Assembly: GCA_017404385.1 (NCBI GenBank)
Contig: JAFRCK010000023.1
Span: 62,001 to 126,000, forward strand
Length of the DNA: 64,000 nt
Source of the DNA: Bacilli bacterium
GTDB lineage: Bacteria; Bacillota_I; Bacilli_A; RF39; UBA660
Direction: 5' to 3'
A program made the position numbers and the translations under genes. A model generated the notes under the pieces. It saw nothing but the letters and a program-made list of their open reading frames with translations, was not told the DNA's origin and ran no database searches. Of this stretch, positions 35,209 through 43,256 are shown in pieces (within the stretch, counting starts at the first letter, position 1; every line of letters begins with the position of its first letter).

Positions 35209-35919
35209 ATGGGAAGAGCTTATGAAGTAAGAAAAGCTGCGATTCAAAAAAATGGTGCGGCTAAAGCTAAAGTATATTCTAACTTTGCAAAAGAAATATA
35301 TATAGCTGCGAAATCAGGAGGAACTAGTTTAGAGGCTAACGATAAATTAAAACAATTAGTTGAAAAAGCTAAAAGAAATCAAGTTCCAAGTGATATTATT
35401 AATAGAGCAATCGATAAAGTAAATAGTGGTGTCGATGAAAATTATCAATCTTTAAGATATGAAGGTTTTGGACCAGGTGCTAGTACATTAATAGTTGATT
35501 GTTTAACAGATAATGTTAATAGAACTGTAGGTTTTGTAAGACCAGCATTTACTAAATGTAATGGTAAACTAGGTGTAACTAATTCAGTAACTCATTTTTA
35601 TGAAAATTTAGCTATATTTAGTGTTAAAGGAGTTACAGAAGATGAAGTATTTGAAACTGTATTAAATGAAGGCGCAGATGTTAAAGATATTGAAACAGAT
35701 GGTGATGAAGTAGTTATAACAGCGGATGCTAAAGAATATAATAATATAAAGAAAGCACTAACTAATGCTAATTATGAAATAACTTTAGATGAAGTTAGTA
35801 TGGTAGCACTTGATAAGGTTACATTAACAGGTGAAGATTTAGAATTATTTAATAAATTATTAAATATGTTAGATGAAATTGAAGATGTACAAAATGTATA
35901 TCACAATGTAGAATTATAG
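35209..35919 (+). CDS. yebC: YebC/PmpR family protein
   Basis: A 236-residue YebC-family protein. Signatures are an N-terminal R-A-Y-E-V-R-K-A-A helix, SNFAKEIYIAAKSGG, VPSDIINRAIDK and the YEGFGPG loop. YebC proteins were described as DNA-binding regulators. Recent work on the family links some members to relief of ribosome stalling at proline-rich sites; which role applies here is not decided by the sequence. AAGGGTGA precedes the ATG. It is divergent from murT/gatD. Confidence 0.93.
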   Translation: MGRAYEVRKAAIQKNGAAKAKVYSNFAKEIYIAAKSGGTSLEANDKLKQLVEKAKRNQVPSDIINRAIDKVNSGVDENYQSLRYEGFGPGASTLIVDCLTDNVNRTVGFVRPAFTKCNGKLGVTNSVTHFYENLAIFSVKGVTEDEVFETVLNEGADVKDIETDGDEVVITADAKEYNNIKKALTNANYEITLDEVSMVALDKVTLTGEDLELFNKLLNMLDEIEDVQNVYHNVEL

Positions 35920-35940
35920 AAGATTATTAAATCTTCTTTT
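35918..35940 (+). terminator. Intrinsic terminator after yebC
   Basis: AGAAGATT (35918-35925) pairs with AATCTTCT (35930-35937), loop ATTA, then T residues. Confidence 0.85.
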
Positions 35941-35984
35941 TATTTTTTATAAAATATGGTAATATTATTAATAGAGGAATGCTT

Positions 35985-37376
35985 ATGAGAGTTAAGAGAA
36001 GAAGATTAAGGGTAGATAGAATAGTCATTGTTTTAGTTTTATTTATTGGCCTAATTTATCTTATAAAATTTGGTATATATACTATTAAAAATTATAGAAT
36101 ATATAATTCTGCCAAAAATTCTAGTACTATTTATGTTTCTGATGACAAACTTAATATTTGGAATAAGACAATAGATTATTTAAAAGAAAATAAACAGAAA
36201 ATATCTATTAATTATAAAGGTGACTCAGTAACAATAGATACTAAAGATCTAAAAAATGGTATGAATGTAAAATTAGATGGATATAATAAAACTATTGATG
36301 AACCATTATTTAATGAAGTAGATTCTTATTATATTAAAAGCAATGATATATTAAATCTGTCAAGTAGATTAGAAATAAGCCTTCCTAGTTATTTATCTAA
36401 ATATGATATAGTTGATGTTTATAAGGTTAAGAAAAATAAAATAACTCTTCATAGAGCATCAGTTGATGTGGTAGATGGAACTGCTAGTTTTAATGTAGAA
36501 AAAGATACTGATTATTTTATTACATATATAGATGTTAAGAGTATAAAATCATCATCAATAACGTTAGATCAAGGCAAAGAAGAAAAAATTAAAGTACAAT
36601 ATAATCCTAGTAATGCAACTAATTTAGGGCTAACATATAAAGTTGAAAACGAAAAGATAGCTAAAGTTACTGGTGGAAGAGTTAAAGCACTTTCTCCAGG
36701 GGAGACAACTGTTACTATTAAATCAAAAAGTAGTGGTGTTACTAAAGATATTAAAATAACAATTAATAAAGTTGAAGAAGTTGTTAAAGAAGATACTAAG
36801 AAAGTAGAAAATACTGGAAGAAAAACATCTAAGGGATATGATATAGTAGAGAAAGATGGAATTACTTACATAGATAATTTAATGATTGTTAATAAAACAT
36901 ATTCTTTACCATCAACATATAATCCAGGTGGACTTACTGATGAATTTAATAATGCATTTGAAGAGATGAGAGCAGCCGCAGCTTTAGATGGAATAGAATT
37001 GTTTGTTGCATCAGGCTTTAGAGATTATGAATATCAAGTTGATTTATATAATAAATATGTTAATATTGATGGACCAGAACTTGCGGATACTTATTCAGCA
37101 AGACCAGGTCATTCAGAACATCAAACTGGTTTAACAGCTGATATAAATTCAGCAGATGAGTCATTTGAAGGTACAGCAGAAGCTATATGGCTAGATAAAA
37201 ATTGTTACAAGTATGGATTTATTGTTAGATATCCAAAAGGTAAAGATCAGTATACAGGTTATGAATATGAGCCATGGCATTTAAGATATGTAGGAAAAGA
37301 GAAAGCTAAAAAATTATATGAATCTGGTTTATCTATGGAAGAATATTATGGATTTACATCTGAATATATAGATTAA
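35985..37376 (+). CDS. D-alanyl-D-alanine carboxypeptidase, VanY/LdcB type (M15B), with a BIG2 domain
   Basis: A basic start, then one membrane segment (about 9-29). An exported N-terminal region is followed by a bacterial Ig-like domain (about 185-255; DQGKEEKIKVQYNPSNAT, then GGRVKALSPGETTVTI), a Lys/Glu linker, and the peptidase (about 285-463). The zinc site is visible as GHSEHQTGLTADI (SxHxxGxAxD-like) and EPWHLRYVG, with YGFIVRYP between. It would trim pentapeptide side chains in the wall. ATG 35985 follows AGAGGA by 6 nt; ATG 35979 is too close. Confidence 0.92.
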   Translation: MRVKRRRLRVDRIVIVLVLFIGLIYLIKFGIYTIKNYRIYNSAKNSSTIYVSDDKLNIWNKTIDYLKENKQKISINYKGDSVTIDTKDLKNGMNVKLDGYNKTIDEPLFNEVDSYYIKSNDILNLSSRLEISLPSYLSKYDIVDVYKVKKNKITLHRASVDVVDGTASFNVEKDTDYFITYIDVKSIKSSSITLDQGKEEKIKVQYNPSNATNLGLTYKVENEKIAKVTGGRVKALSPGETTVTIKSKSSGVTKDIKITINKVEEVVKEDTKKVENTGRKTSKGYDIVEKDGITYIDNLMIVNKTYSLPSTYNPGGLTDEFNNAFEEMRAAAALDGIELFVASGFRDYEYQVDLYNKYVNIDGPELADTYSARPGHSEHQTGLTADINSADESFEGTAEAIWLDKNCYKYGFIVRYPKGKDQYTGYEYEPWHLRYVGKEKAKKLYESGLSMEEYYGFTSEYID

Positions 37377-37380
37377 AAAA

Positions 37381-37404
37381 ATGCAAAAAATTTGCATTTT
37401 TTTT
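37381..37404 (+). terminator. Intrinsic terminator after the carboxypeptidase gene
   Basis: ATGCAAA (37381-37387) pairs with TTTGCAT (37391-37397), extended by A/T pairs, followed by a T run. Confidence 0.82.
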
Positions 37405-37420
37405 ATATCTGTGGTATGAT
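37392..37420 (+). promoter_or_regulatory. Promoter of the 37456 gene
   Basis: TTGCAT (37392-37397, inside the preceding terminator), a 17-nt spacer and TATGAT (37415-37420) with TGG before it. Confidence 0.7.
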
Positions 37421-37455
37421 ACTCAGGCGTCAATTTGAAAGGGGTATATTAAAAT

Positions 37456-37821
37456 ATGACAGAAAAAAAGGCAATATTTACAAATGAAGAATTACAAGAA
37501 GCTTTTATTAATATAAGTGATTTATTTAGTAATAGAATTTCTGTAGAAACAATAGAAAGAATATATGACGTTATATCTTCTTATCCATGTTTCGAAAGAG
37601 AAAATGGAATTCTATGTTTAGGAATAGCTTGTGATATTAGAGAAGAACAATTTTCAAAAATTGGTCATATGCTTTATGAAGGATCTATATCACCATCTGA
37701 TGTTCCTTCACTTATTAAAACAAGAGATTTTTCAGAAGAAAAAGTAATTGAAATAGCTTTAAAAGATGTTTATGGTTATGATATTAAACAATCAAAAGTA
37801 AATAAAATGAATAAGCAATAA
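37456..37821 (+). CDS. Hypothetical protein (121 aa)
   Basis: Unrecognised, small, acidic and helical, without export signal. GAAAGGGG precedes the ATG. It sits between two nested promoter-terminator units and is monocistronic. The centre (SSYPCFERENGILCLGIACD) has three Cys that might bind metal, though no standard spacing is seen. Confidence 0.7.
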   Translation: MTEKKAIFTNEELQEAFINISDLFSNRISVETIERIYDVISSYPCFERENGILCLGIACDIREEQFSKIGHMLYEGSISPSDVPSLIKTRDFSEEKVIEIALKDVYGYDIKQSKVNKMNKQ

Positions 37822-37849
37822 AAAAATAAGTCTATTGACTTATTTTTTT
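37821..37849 (+). terminator. Intrinsic terminator after the 37456 gene
   Basis: AAAAAATAAGTC (37821-37832) pairs with GACTTATTTTTT (37837-37848), loop TATT. Confidence 0.88.
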
Positions 37850-37863
37850 GGTGATGTTATATT
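37835..37863 (+). promoter_or_regulatory. Promoter of the attenuated ABC-F transcript
   Basis: TTGACT (37835-37840, inside the preceding terminator), a 17-nt spacer and TATATT (37858-37863) with TGT before it. Confidence 0.75.
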
Positions 37864-37885
37864 ATATTTGAAGGAGGAATGACTT

Positions 37886-37942
37886 ATGTTTAGTTATTTT
37901 GACAGAAATATCATGTATATAAATATAAGTCATATCTGCTAA
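37886..37942 (+). CDS. 18-residue leader peptide of the ABC-F attenuator
   Basis: The ORF MFSYFDRNIMYINISHIC lies behind the very strong ribosome-binding site AAGGAGG (37871-37877), 8 nt before the ATG. No longer gene starts here, and its 3' end takes part in the RNA structures that follow. This is the layout of ribosome-stalling leader peptides before antibiotic-resistance genes. Function is inferred from the layout. Confidence 0.8.
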   Translation: MFSYFDRNIMYINISHIC

Positions 37943-38041
37943 TGCTAATTTAAATTTTTAAAATAGTATGCAGGTATGACATTTTCGTAGTGCCTGCATC
38001 CTTTATTTGACATGGGATGCTTATTCTCATGTTTTTATTTT
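37929..38041 (+). promoter_or_regulatory. Ribosome-mediated transcription attenuator upstream of the ABC-F gene
   Basis: Four successive mutually exclusive pairings can be drawn. Leader codons 37929-37939 pair with 37970-37980 (11 bp, one G-U). 37968-37980 pair with 37987-37999 (core ATGCAGG/CCTGCAT). 37996-38001 (GCATCC) pair with 38015-38020 (GGATGC). Finally 38010-38017 pair with 38025-38032 to form a terminator followed by TTTTTATTTT. A ribosome stalled early in the leader would leave the first pairing free, which favours the antiterminator and ABC-F expression. Confidence 0.82.
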
Positions 38042-38057
38042 GTAGAGGAGTGATACT

Positions 38058-39611
38058 ATGTTAGAAATTAATTTTAATAATGTAAGAATAAACTATGGAT
38101 TTGAAAATGTTTTAAATAGTATTAGTTGTGATATCTATACTAATGATAAAATTGCTTTAGTAGGTGATAATGGCTCTGGGAAAAGTACTATTTTAAAACT
38201 TATTTCAGGTGATGAAAAATCAAATGATGGAACTATATCAATTAGAAATAATTCAAAAATAGGATATTTAAAACAAGAACTAGAAAAAGAAAATATAATT
38301 GTTAAAGATTATTTATATAAAAGTTTTAAAGAAATAAATATATTAAAAGGAGAATTATCTAAATTAGAAAAAAGGATGCAGGAACAAGCAAACGAAAAAA
38401 CTATTCAAAGATATTGTGATTTGCAAGAAAAATATACCTCTTTAGGAGGATATGAATTAGATGAAAAGATAAATAAAATAGTTAATTATTTTGAAGTAGA
38501 GGATTTACTTCAAAAAAATATTAATGCACTATCCGGAGGAGAAAACAAGATAATAATGCTTATATCTATTCTCCTTGATAATCCGACTATTTTATTACTT
38601 GATGAGCCCACTAATCATTTAGATCTAGATATGATTCAAAAACTAGAAGATTATTTAAAAAAAATAGATGTAACAATAGTATTTGTGTCACATGACAGAT
38701 ATTTCATAAATAAAATATCGTCTAAAGTAATATTAATTGAAAATACTCATATATATGAGTTTATTGGTAATTATGATAACTTTATATCTCAAAATGAGCA
38801 AAGAATAATAAAACAAGAAGAAGCATATAAAAACGAACAAAAGAAAATACATAAGATGGAAGAACAAATTAAACAATTAAAGTTTTGGGGTAATTTTGGT
38901 TCTGGTAATGAAATATTTTCTAAAAGAGCTTTTTCTATAGAAAAAAGATTAAATAAAATGGAAAAACTAGAAAGACCAAAAGAAAAGACTAAAATTCCAG
39001 TTAAATTTAATATGGAAGATAGATCAGGCAAGGATGTAATTGTTTTAAAAGATTATTCAATTGATAATTTAATACTATCTAGTAATTTAGAAATATATTT
39101 TAAAGAAAAAGTGTGTTTAATGGGACCAAATGGAACAGGGAAAAGTACTATATTAAAAGATATTATTAATAATAATAGATTTGGATCTAATGTAGTATTT
39201 GGATATATTCCTCAAAATATTATTTTTGAAGATGAAGAAATGACTATAATAGAATTACTTAGAAAAAAGAGTAATGATGAAGAACACATTTTAAGAAGTA
39301 AATTAACTAAATTTAAATTTTATAAAGATAATATTAATAAAAAATTAAAACTTCTTTCTGGAGGGGAAAGAATAAGATTAAAACTATTCTTATTACTTCA
39401 AAATAATATTAATCTTATTATCATGGATGAACCTACTAACCATATAGATATCGAAACAAAAGAAATACTTGAAGATGCTTTAATTAATTTTTCTGGGACG
39501 GTTTTATTCGTATCACATGATAGATATTTTATTAATAAAGTTGCTGATAAAATTATAAGTATTGAAAATAAAAAATTAGTTACTTATATAGGTAATTATG
39601 ATAAAATATAA
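38058..39611 (+). CDS. ABC-F ATPase, probable ribosome-protection (antibiotic resistance) type
   Basis: A 517-residue cytosolic protein with two ABC domains and no membrane segment. Walker A motifs are GDNGSGKST and GPNGTGKST; signatures are LSGGENKI and LSGGERIRL; Walker B segments are LLLDEPTNHLD and IIMDEPTNHID. The inter-domain linker (about 235-320) is long and basic, ending in FSKRAFSIEKRLNKME. ABC-F proteins bind the ribosomal E site, and resistance members displace antibiotics from the peptidyl-transferase centre. The leader peptide and attenuator upstream support an antibiotic-induced role; a housekeeping ABC-F is the alternative. The next gene is an acetyltransferase. Confidence 0.9.
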   Translation: MLEINFNNVRINYGFENVLNSISCDIYTNDKIALVGDNGSGKSTILKLISGDEKSNDGTISIRNNSKIGYLKQELEKENIIVKDYLYKSFKEINILKGELSKLEKRMQEQANEKTIQRYCDLQEKYTSLGGYELDEKINKIVNYFEVEDLLQKNINALSGGENKIIMLISILLDNPTILLLDEPTNHLDLDMIQKLEDYLKKIDVTIVFVSHDRYFINKISSKVILIENTHIYEFIGNYDNFISQNEQRIIKQEEAYKNEQKKIHKMEEQIKQLKFWGNFGSGNEIFSKRAFSIEKRLNKMEKLERPKEKTKIPVKFNMEDRSGKDVIVLKDYSIDNLILSSNLEIYFKEKVCLMGPNGTGKSTILKDIINNNRFGSNVVFGYIPQNIIFEDEEMTIIELLRKKSNDEEHILRSKLTKFKFYKDNINKKLKLLSGGERIRLKLFLLLQNNINLIIMDEPTNHIDIETKEILEDALINFSGTVLFVSHDRYFINKVADKIISIENKKLVTYIGNYDKI

Positions 39612-39623
39612 TTGGTGATATAA

Positions 39624-40109
39624 ATGATAGTTGATTATGAAGATAAATATCTTGAGAATGTTAAAGATTTACTTCTTGAACTTGAAGAATATATTGTATC
39701 AATTGATGAAGATCATTTAGATAGAGTTCATCCTGATTATAGAGAAAGGATGGCTATAGTAGATTTAGAAGAAGTTAAAAATAATAATGGTAAATGTTAT
39801 TTAGCTTTAGATAATGATAAAGTAATAGGTCTTATTATGGGAATTGTTATTAAGTTTGATGAATATGACTATTTAGATTATAAATGTCCTAAAGAGGGAG
39901 AAATAACTGAGCTAATAGTATCTAAGAATGCTAGATCTAAAGGAGTAGGAAATCTACTTATGAAAAAGATGGAAGAGTATTTTAAATCTATAGGATGTAA
40001 ATATATTTTAGTAGATGTATTTGCGTATAATGAAAATGCTATTAAGTTTTATGATAAAGAAGGATATCATAATAGAATGCATAGAGCAATCAAGAAACTA
40101 GGTGATTAG
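39624..40109 (+). CDS. GNAT family N-acetyltransferase
   Basis: 161 residues with the acetyl-CoA-binding motif A in ELIVSKNARSKGVGNLLMKKME and a C-terminal VFAYNENAIKFYDKEGY typical of GNAT motif B. Substrate unknown. It follows the ABC-F gene by 12 nt with GGTGAT as ribosome-binding site, so it shares the attenuated transcript. An aminoglycoside or other drug substrate is possible but not shown. Confidence 0.88.
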   Translation: MIVDYEDKYLENVKDLLLELEEYIVSIDEDHLDRVHPDYRERMAIVDLEEVKNNNGKCYLALDNDKVIGLIMGIVIKFDEYDYLDYKCPKEGEITELIVSKNARSKGVGNLLMKKMEEYFKSIGCKYILVDVFAYNENAIKFYDKEGYHNRMHRAIKKLGD

Positions 40110-40110
40110 A

Positions 40111-40656
40111 ATGATTAAAAGAAAAAGATTAAATGATGTTTATATGAGAGAGGTTACTAAAAGTAAAATAAAAACAGTTTTTAATAAAGAATTAAATTCA
40201 TATATTACATATAAACATAGTATAGAAACTTCTAGTTCAGTTGGAATATACGTTAATGGTGAAAGAAAAATAATATTTGATAAAGGGTATTCAATAATTG
40301 AGTATTCACCATTAGATGAAGAATATAATGTAAGAGTATATATAGATGATAAAGGTAATATATTACAATACTATTTTGATGTAATAGAAGGTATAGAATA
40401 TACAGATGGAGAAGTTTATTATAACGATTTATATTTGGATATTTTATATCATGTTCCTTATTTTGCAGGTGTTTATTATATAGAACTTGCGGATGAAGGG
40501 GAATTTATTGATGCACACAATAAAGGTGAAATATCAGATGATTTATTTAATCACTGTTATGAAGTCGCTGAAAATATAATGAAAAGTATAAAAGAAAAAA
40601 CAAATAAGTTTATTAATAGAGGAACAAAAGACTATTTAGAAATGAAGGAGGAATAA
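40111..40656 (+). CDS. DUF402 family protein
   Basis: 181 residues with the DUF402 core: VYIDDKGNILQYYFDVIEG, then the DLYLDILYH strand pair and ELADEGEFIDAHNKGEIS helix. Characterised members are nucleotide phosphatases or RNA-binding proteins. ATG 40111 follows AGGTGAT; the reading frame overlaps nothing of the GNAT gene beyond its stop. Part of the same operon. Confidence 0.82.
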   Translation: MIKRKRLNDVYMREVTKSKIKTVFNKELNSYITYKHSIETSSSVGIYVNGERKIIFDKGYSIIEYSPLDEEYNVRVYIDDKGNILQYYFDVIEGIEYTDGEVYYNDLYLDILYHVPYFAGVYYIELADEGEFIDAHNKGEISDDLFNHCYEVAENIMKSIKEKTNKFINRGTKDYLEMKEE

Positions 40657-40658
40657 AT

Positions 40659-40904
40659 ATGGATTTTGAAAAGGAAATTAATGAAATTAAAGCAAGAAAT
40701 AAAAGAGTTGAAACAGACAAAGCATGGGAAACAAGCTGGACTAGAAGAATATGTATTATGATATTAACTTATATAGTAGTTGTTATATATTCTTATGTTA
40801 TTAAAGAATTTGATAATATATATTTAAGTTCATTAGTACCCGTATTAGGTTTCACTCTATCAACTTTATCAATAAGAATAATTAGAAATATTTGGAAGAA
40901 ATAG
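40659..40904 (+). CDS. Conserved small membrane protein (81 aa)
   Basis: A charged helix containing ARNKRVETDKAWETSWTRR is followed by two membrane segments (about 31-48 and 54-72). This is a widespread, uncharacterised Firmicute family recognisable by the KAWETSWTRR motif. AAGGAGG lies upstream, and the start is 2 nt after the DUF402 stop. Confidence 0.82.
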   Translation: MDFEKEINEIKARNKRVETDKAWETSWTRRICIMILTYIVVVIYSYVIKEFDNIYLSSLVPVLGFTLSTLSIRIIRNIWKK

Positions 40905-40923
40905 TATCGCTTGGAGGTATAAA

Positions 40924-41517
40924 ATGAAAGAAATAGAAGTATTAGTAGATTTTGATGATAGTAAAGAAAATGCATTAGATGTATTATCAAAGTTTGAATT
41001 TATAAAAGAAGTAGATTTATATGATACATACTATGAAGATCCATTAAGAGATAATTTAAAACCAGAAAGTAATTTAAGAATTAATGAATTATTTAGAGTT
41101 AGAAGAATAGGTGATAAATGTCTAATAACTTATAAAAAAAATAATTTTGAAGGAAAAAGATGGGTTTATTCTGATGAATATGAAACTATGGCAGATGATT
41201 ATAAAACAATTGAAAGAATTGTTAGTATGCTTGGATTAGAAGAACAAATAGTTGTTAATAATCAAAGAAGATATTATAAATATAATGATTATGAAATAAC
41301 TCTAGATTGCGTAGAAGATTATGGTTGTTTCATAGAAGTTGAAAAAATGAGTGATGAAGAAGTTGATGTTAATAAGATAAAAGATGAAATAAGAGATTTT
41401 ATTAATACACTTGGACTAACTAATGTAAGAGAATTAAATGTTGGAAAAAATCAATTAATGCTTGCGAAGAAACTTGGTAGAACTGATATAAATTTATATG
41501 TTAAGGATGTTAAATAG
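40924..41517 (+). CDS. CYTH domain protein (CyaB/thiamine triphosphatase-like)
   Basis: 197 residues with a CYTH triphosphate-tunnel fold. The N-terminal EIEVLVDF matches the ExExK-like opening. LFRVRRIGDKCLITYKK supplies the basic strand, and TLDCVEDYGCFIEVEK the acidic strand. CYTH enzymes hydrolyse or cyclise organic triphosphates. The class cannot be fixed; the opening Lys of ExExK is not evident. GGAGGT precedes the ATG. Confidence 0.85.
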   Translation: MKEIEVLVDFDDSKENALDVLSKFEFIKEVDLYDTYYEDPLRDNLKPESNLRINELFRVRRIGDKCLITYKKNNFEGKRWVYSDEYETMADDYKTIERIVSMLGLEEQIVVNNQRRYYKYNDYEITLDCVEDYGCFIEVEKMSDEEVDVNKIKDEIRDFINTLGLTNVRELNVGKNQLMLAKKLGRTDINLYVKDVK

Positions 41518-41622
41518 TGTTAATATTAAGTGAATTTTTAATTGTTAATCTTTTTGTTAAATTATTTGATTAAAATTATATTCAAAATAATAATTAAACA
41601 TGTTCTTTACTAAGATGTGTTG

Positions 41623-41649
41623 AAAAATAGGAGCAAAATCCTATTTTTT
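41623..41649 (+). terminator. Intrinsic terminator before the XRE gene
   Basis: AAAAATAGGA (41623-41632) pairs with TCCTATTTTT (41639-41648), loop GCAAAA. Confidence 0.85.
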
Positions 41650-41660
41650 ATTATAATTTA

Positions 41661-41757
41661 TGTTAAAATGTTAATAGAGGTTGACAATTTTCCAAGTCAA
41701 CTAGGTTGAACGCAACCACTATTTTTTATAGAATTGTAGTTGAAAGAGGTGATAATT
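41661..41757 (+). promoter_or_regulatory. Promoter and inverted-repeat leader of the XRE/DUF4097 operon
   Basis: Extended -10 TGT-TAAAAT (41661-41669). It is followed by GTTGAC-N10-GTCAAC (41680-41701) and GGTTG-AACG-CAACC (41704-41717). These could be operator dyads or RNA hairpins. Confidence 0.5.
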
Positions 41758-42390
41758 ATGACAATCAATGAAAGATTGTATAATTTAAGAAAAGAAAAAG
41801 GTTTATCTCAAGAACAATTAGCAAATGAACTAAATGTTTCAAGACAAACTGTGTCAAAATGGGAGACAGGAGAATCCACTCCAGATTTTGATAAAATAAT
41901 TCCATTATGTGAATTTTATGGAATAACATCAGATGAATTATTATCAGGTAAAAAGGATATTGTAGAGGCAAAGAAAGAACAAGTGCATAATAATTTTGCT
42001 AGAAACATTGCTATTTCTGTAGGACTATATATATGTTCTTTAATAGCAATTATATTATTTGCAGCTGCATTTAATCAACCAATTATTGGAGTATGTTTAT
42101 TCTTCTTTATAATAGCAATAGCAACTACAATTATTGTTTATTCTTCGATTACTTATTCTAAAAAGAAAAAAGAAACAGCTGTAAAAGAAGGAAAAAATAC
42201 TAAAGATGAATCTATTAAATTAGTAACAGATATTATTGGAATAGTAGGATTAGTTGCTTATTTCATTATAAGTTTTGCTACTGGTGCTTGGTATATAACT
42301 TGGGTCATTTTCTTAATCATAGGGCTATGTGATACCATAGCTAAGTTAGTTTATAGTATGAAGAACAAGGTGGAGGATAAAAATGAATAA
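41758..42390 (+). CDS. XRE-family HTH regulator with C-terminal membrane segments
   Basis: 210 residues. Residues 1-65 form an XRE helix-turn-helix (INERLYNLRKEKGLSQEQLA, then NVSRQTVSKWETGESTPDFD). After a linker come about four membrane segments (85-105, 110-132, 158-176, 180-200). Membrane-bound XRE regulators often sense the envelope. ATG 41758 follows AAGAGGTGA. It overlaps the next gene by 8 nt, so the pair is coupled; an inverted repeat upstream may be its own operator. Confidence 0.88.
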   Translation: MTINERLYNLRKEKGLSQEQLANELNVSRQTVSKWETGESTPDFDKIIPLCEFYGITSDELLSGKKDIVEAKKEQVHNNFARNIAISVGLYICSLIAIILFAAAFNQPIIGVCLFFFIIAIATTIIVYSSITYSKKKKETAVKEGKNTKDESIKLVTDIIGIVGLVAYFIISFATGAWYITWVIFLIIGLCDTIAKLVYSMKNKVEDKNE

Positions 42391-43201
42391 TGCTTTAAAA
42401 ATAATATTAATAATTTTTCTTTCTTTATTAGTTTTAGGATTAAGTATTTTCTTATTTTTGTTTATAAAGAATGGATATAGTTTTGACTTTTTAACTGCTG
42501 AAGCAAAATTGGTAGAATCTAAAGAATTTGATAGTGTAAATAATCTTTATATAGAATCTAATACAGCTGATATATATTTAAAGAAAAGTGAAACTGGTAA
42601 AGTAAAAGTTGAATTATTCTCAAATGATGTTAAAGAAAAGAAAATAGAAAATACATCTAATTCATTAAATGTTAAATTAAAAGATGGGTGCTGGTTATTT
42701 TGTTTCTTTAATAGAGATAAAATTGTTGTATATTTACCTGAAAACTATGATAAGAATATAACAATTGATTCAAGTACTAGTGATGTGTTTTTTGAAGAAA
42801 ACTATGATAATTCTGATATTAATATTAAACTATCTACAGGTGATATAAATACTAAAAGAATAAATAATGCCAAAGTATCACTATCTACAGGAGATGTTAA
42901 TATTGAATCTGTAAATAGTATTGAATCTTCATCATCAACAGGAGATGTTAATATAAATAAAGTAAATAGTTATATGGATATAGAAACTTCCACAGGTGAT
43001 ATTTATATTAAAGAAGCTAATATAAATAAGAATTCAAATTTAAAAGCATCAACAGGTGATGTTGAAGTTAAAAAATTAAATAATGTATATATAGATGCTG
43101 ATACATCAACAGGAGATGTTAATGTTAAGAATAATAATAGAAAAAGTGATGTAGAATTAAAAGTAAGAACATCAACAGGTGATATAGATATTAATTATTA
43201 A
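42383..43201 (+). CDS. DUF4097-type exported beta-repeat protein
   Basis: 272 residues: an N-terminal membrane segment (about 6-29), a folded region with two Cys-Trp-rich turns (DGCWLFCFFN), then a beta-helical stretch. The motif STGD followed by I, V or Y recurs seven times at spacings of about 16-22 residues, the hallmark of DUF4097/LiaX-like proteins that report on envelope stress. Translationally coupled to the XRE regulator, so a sensor-regulator unit is inferred. Confidence 0.85.
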   Translation: MNNALKIILIIFLSLLVLGLSIFLFLFIKNGYSFDFLTAEAKLVESKEFDSVNNLYIESNTADIYLKKSETGKVKVELFSNDVKEKKIENTSNSLNVKLKDGCWLFCFFNRDKIVVYLPENYDKNITIDSSTSDVFFEENYDNSDINIKLSTGDINTKRINNAKVSLSTGDVNIESVNSIESSSSTGDVNINKVNSYMDIETSTGDIYIKEANINKNSNLKASTGDVEVKKLNNVYIDADTSTGDVNVKNNNRKSDVELKVRTSTGDIDINY

Positions 43202-43230
43202 GGGGTTACATTTGTAATCTCTTTTTTTTA
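43201..43230 (+). terminator. Intrinsic terminator after the DUF4097 gene
   Basis: AGGGGTTAC (43201-43209) pairs with GTAATCTCT (43214-43222, two G-T pairs), then a T run. Confidence 0.8.
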
Positions 43231-43256
43231 TTATCATATAATTTAATGGTGATACT

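Noticed and set aside
41600-41623. Seven-codon ORF (MFFTKMC) before the terminator at 41623, as a leader peptide
   Set aside because: There is no Shine-Dalgarno and no alternative RNA pairing, unlike the ABC-F leader.
41681-41686. TTGACA as a -35 box for the XRE gene
   Set aside because: No -10 lies at 16-18 nt; the bases are part of the GTTGAC/GTCAAC inverted repeat downstream of an extended -10.
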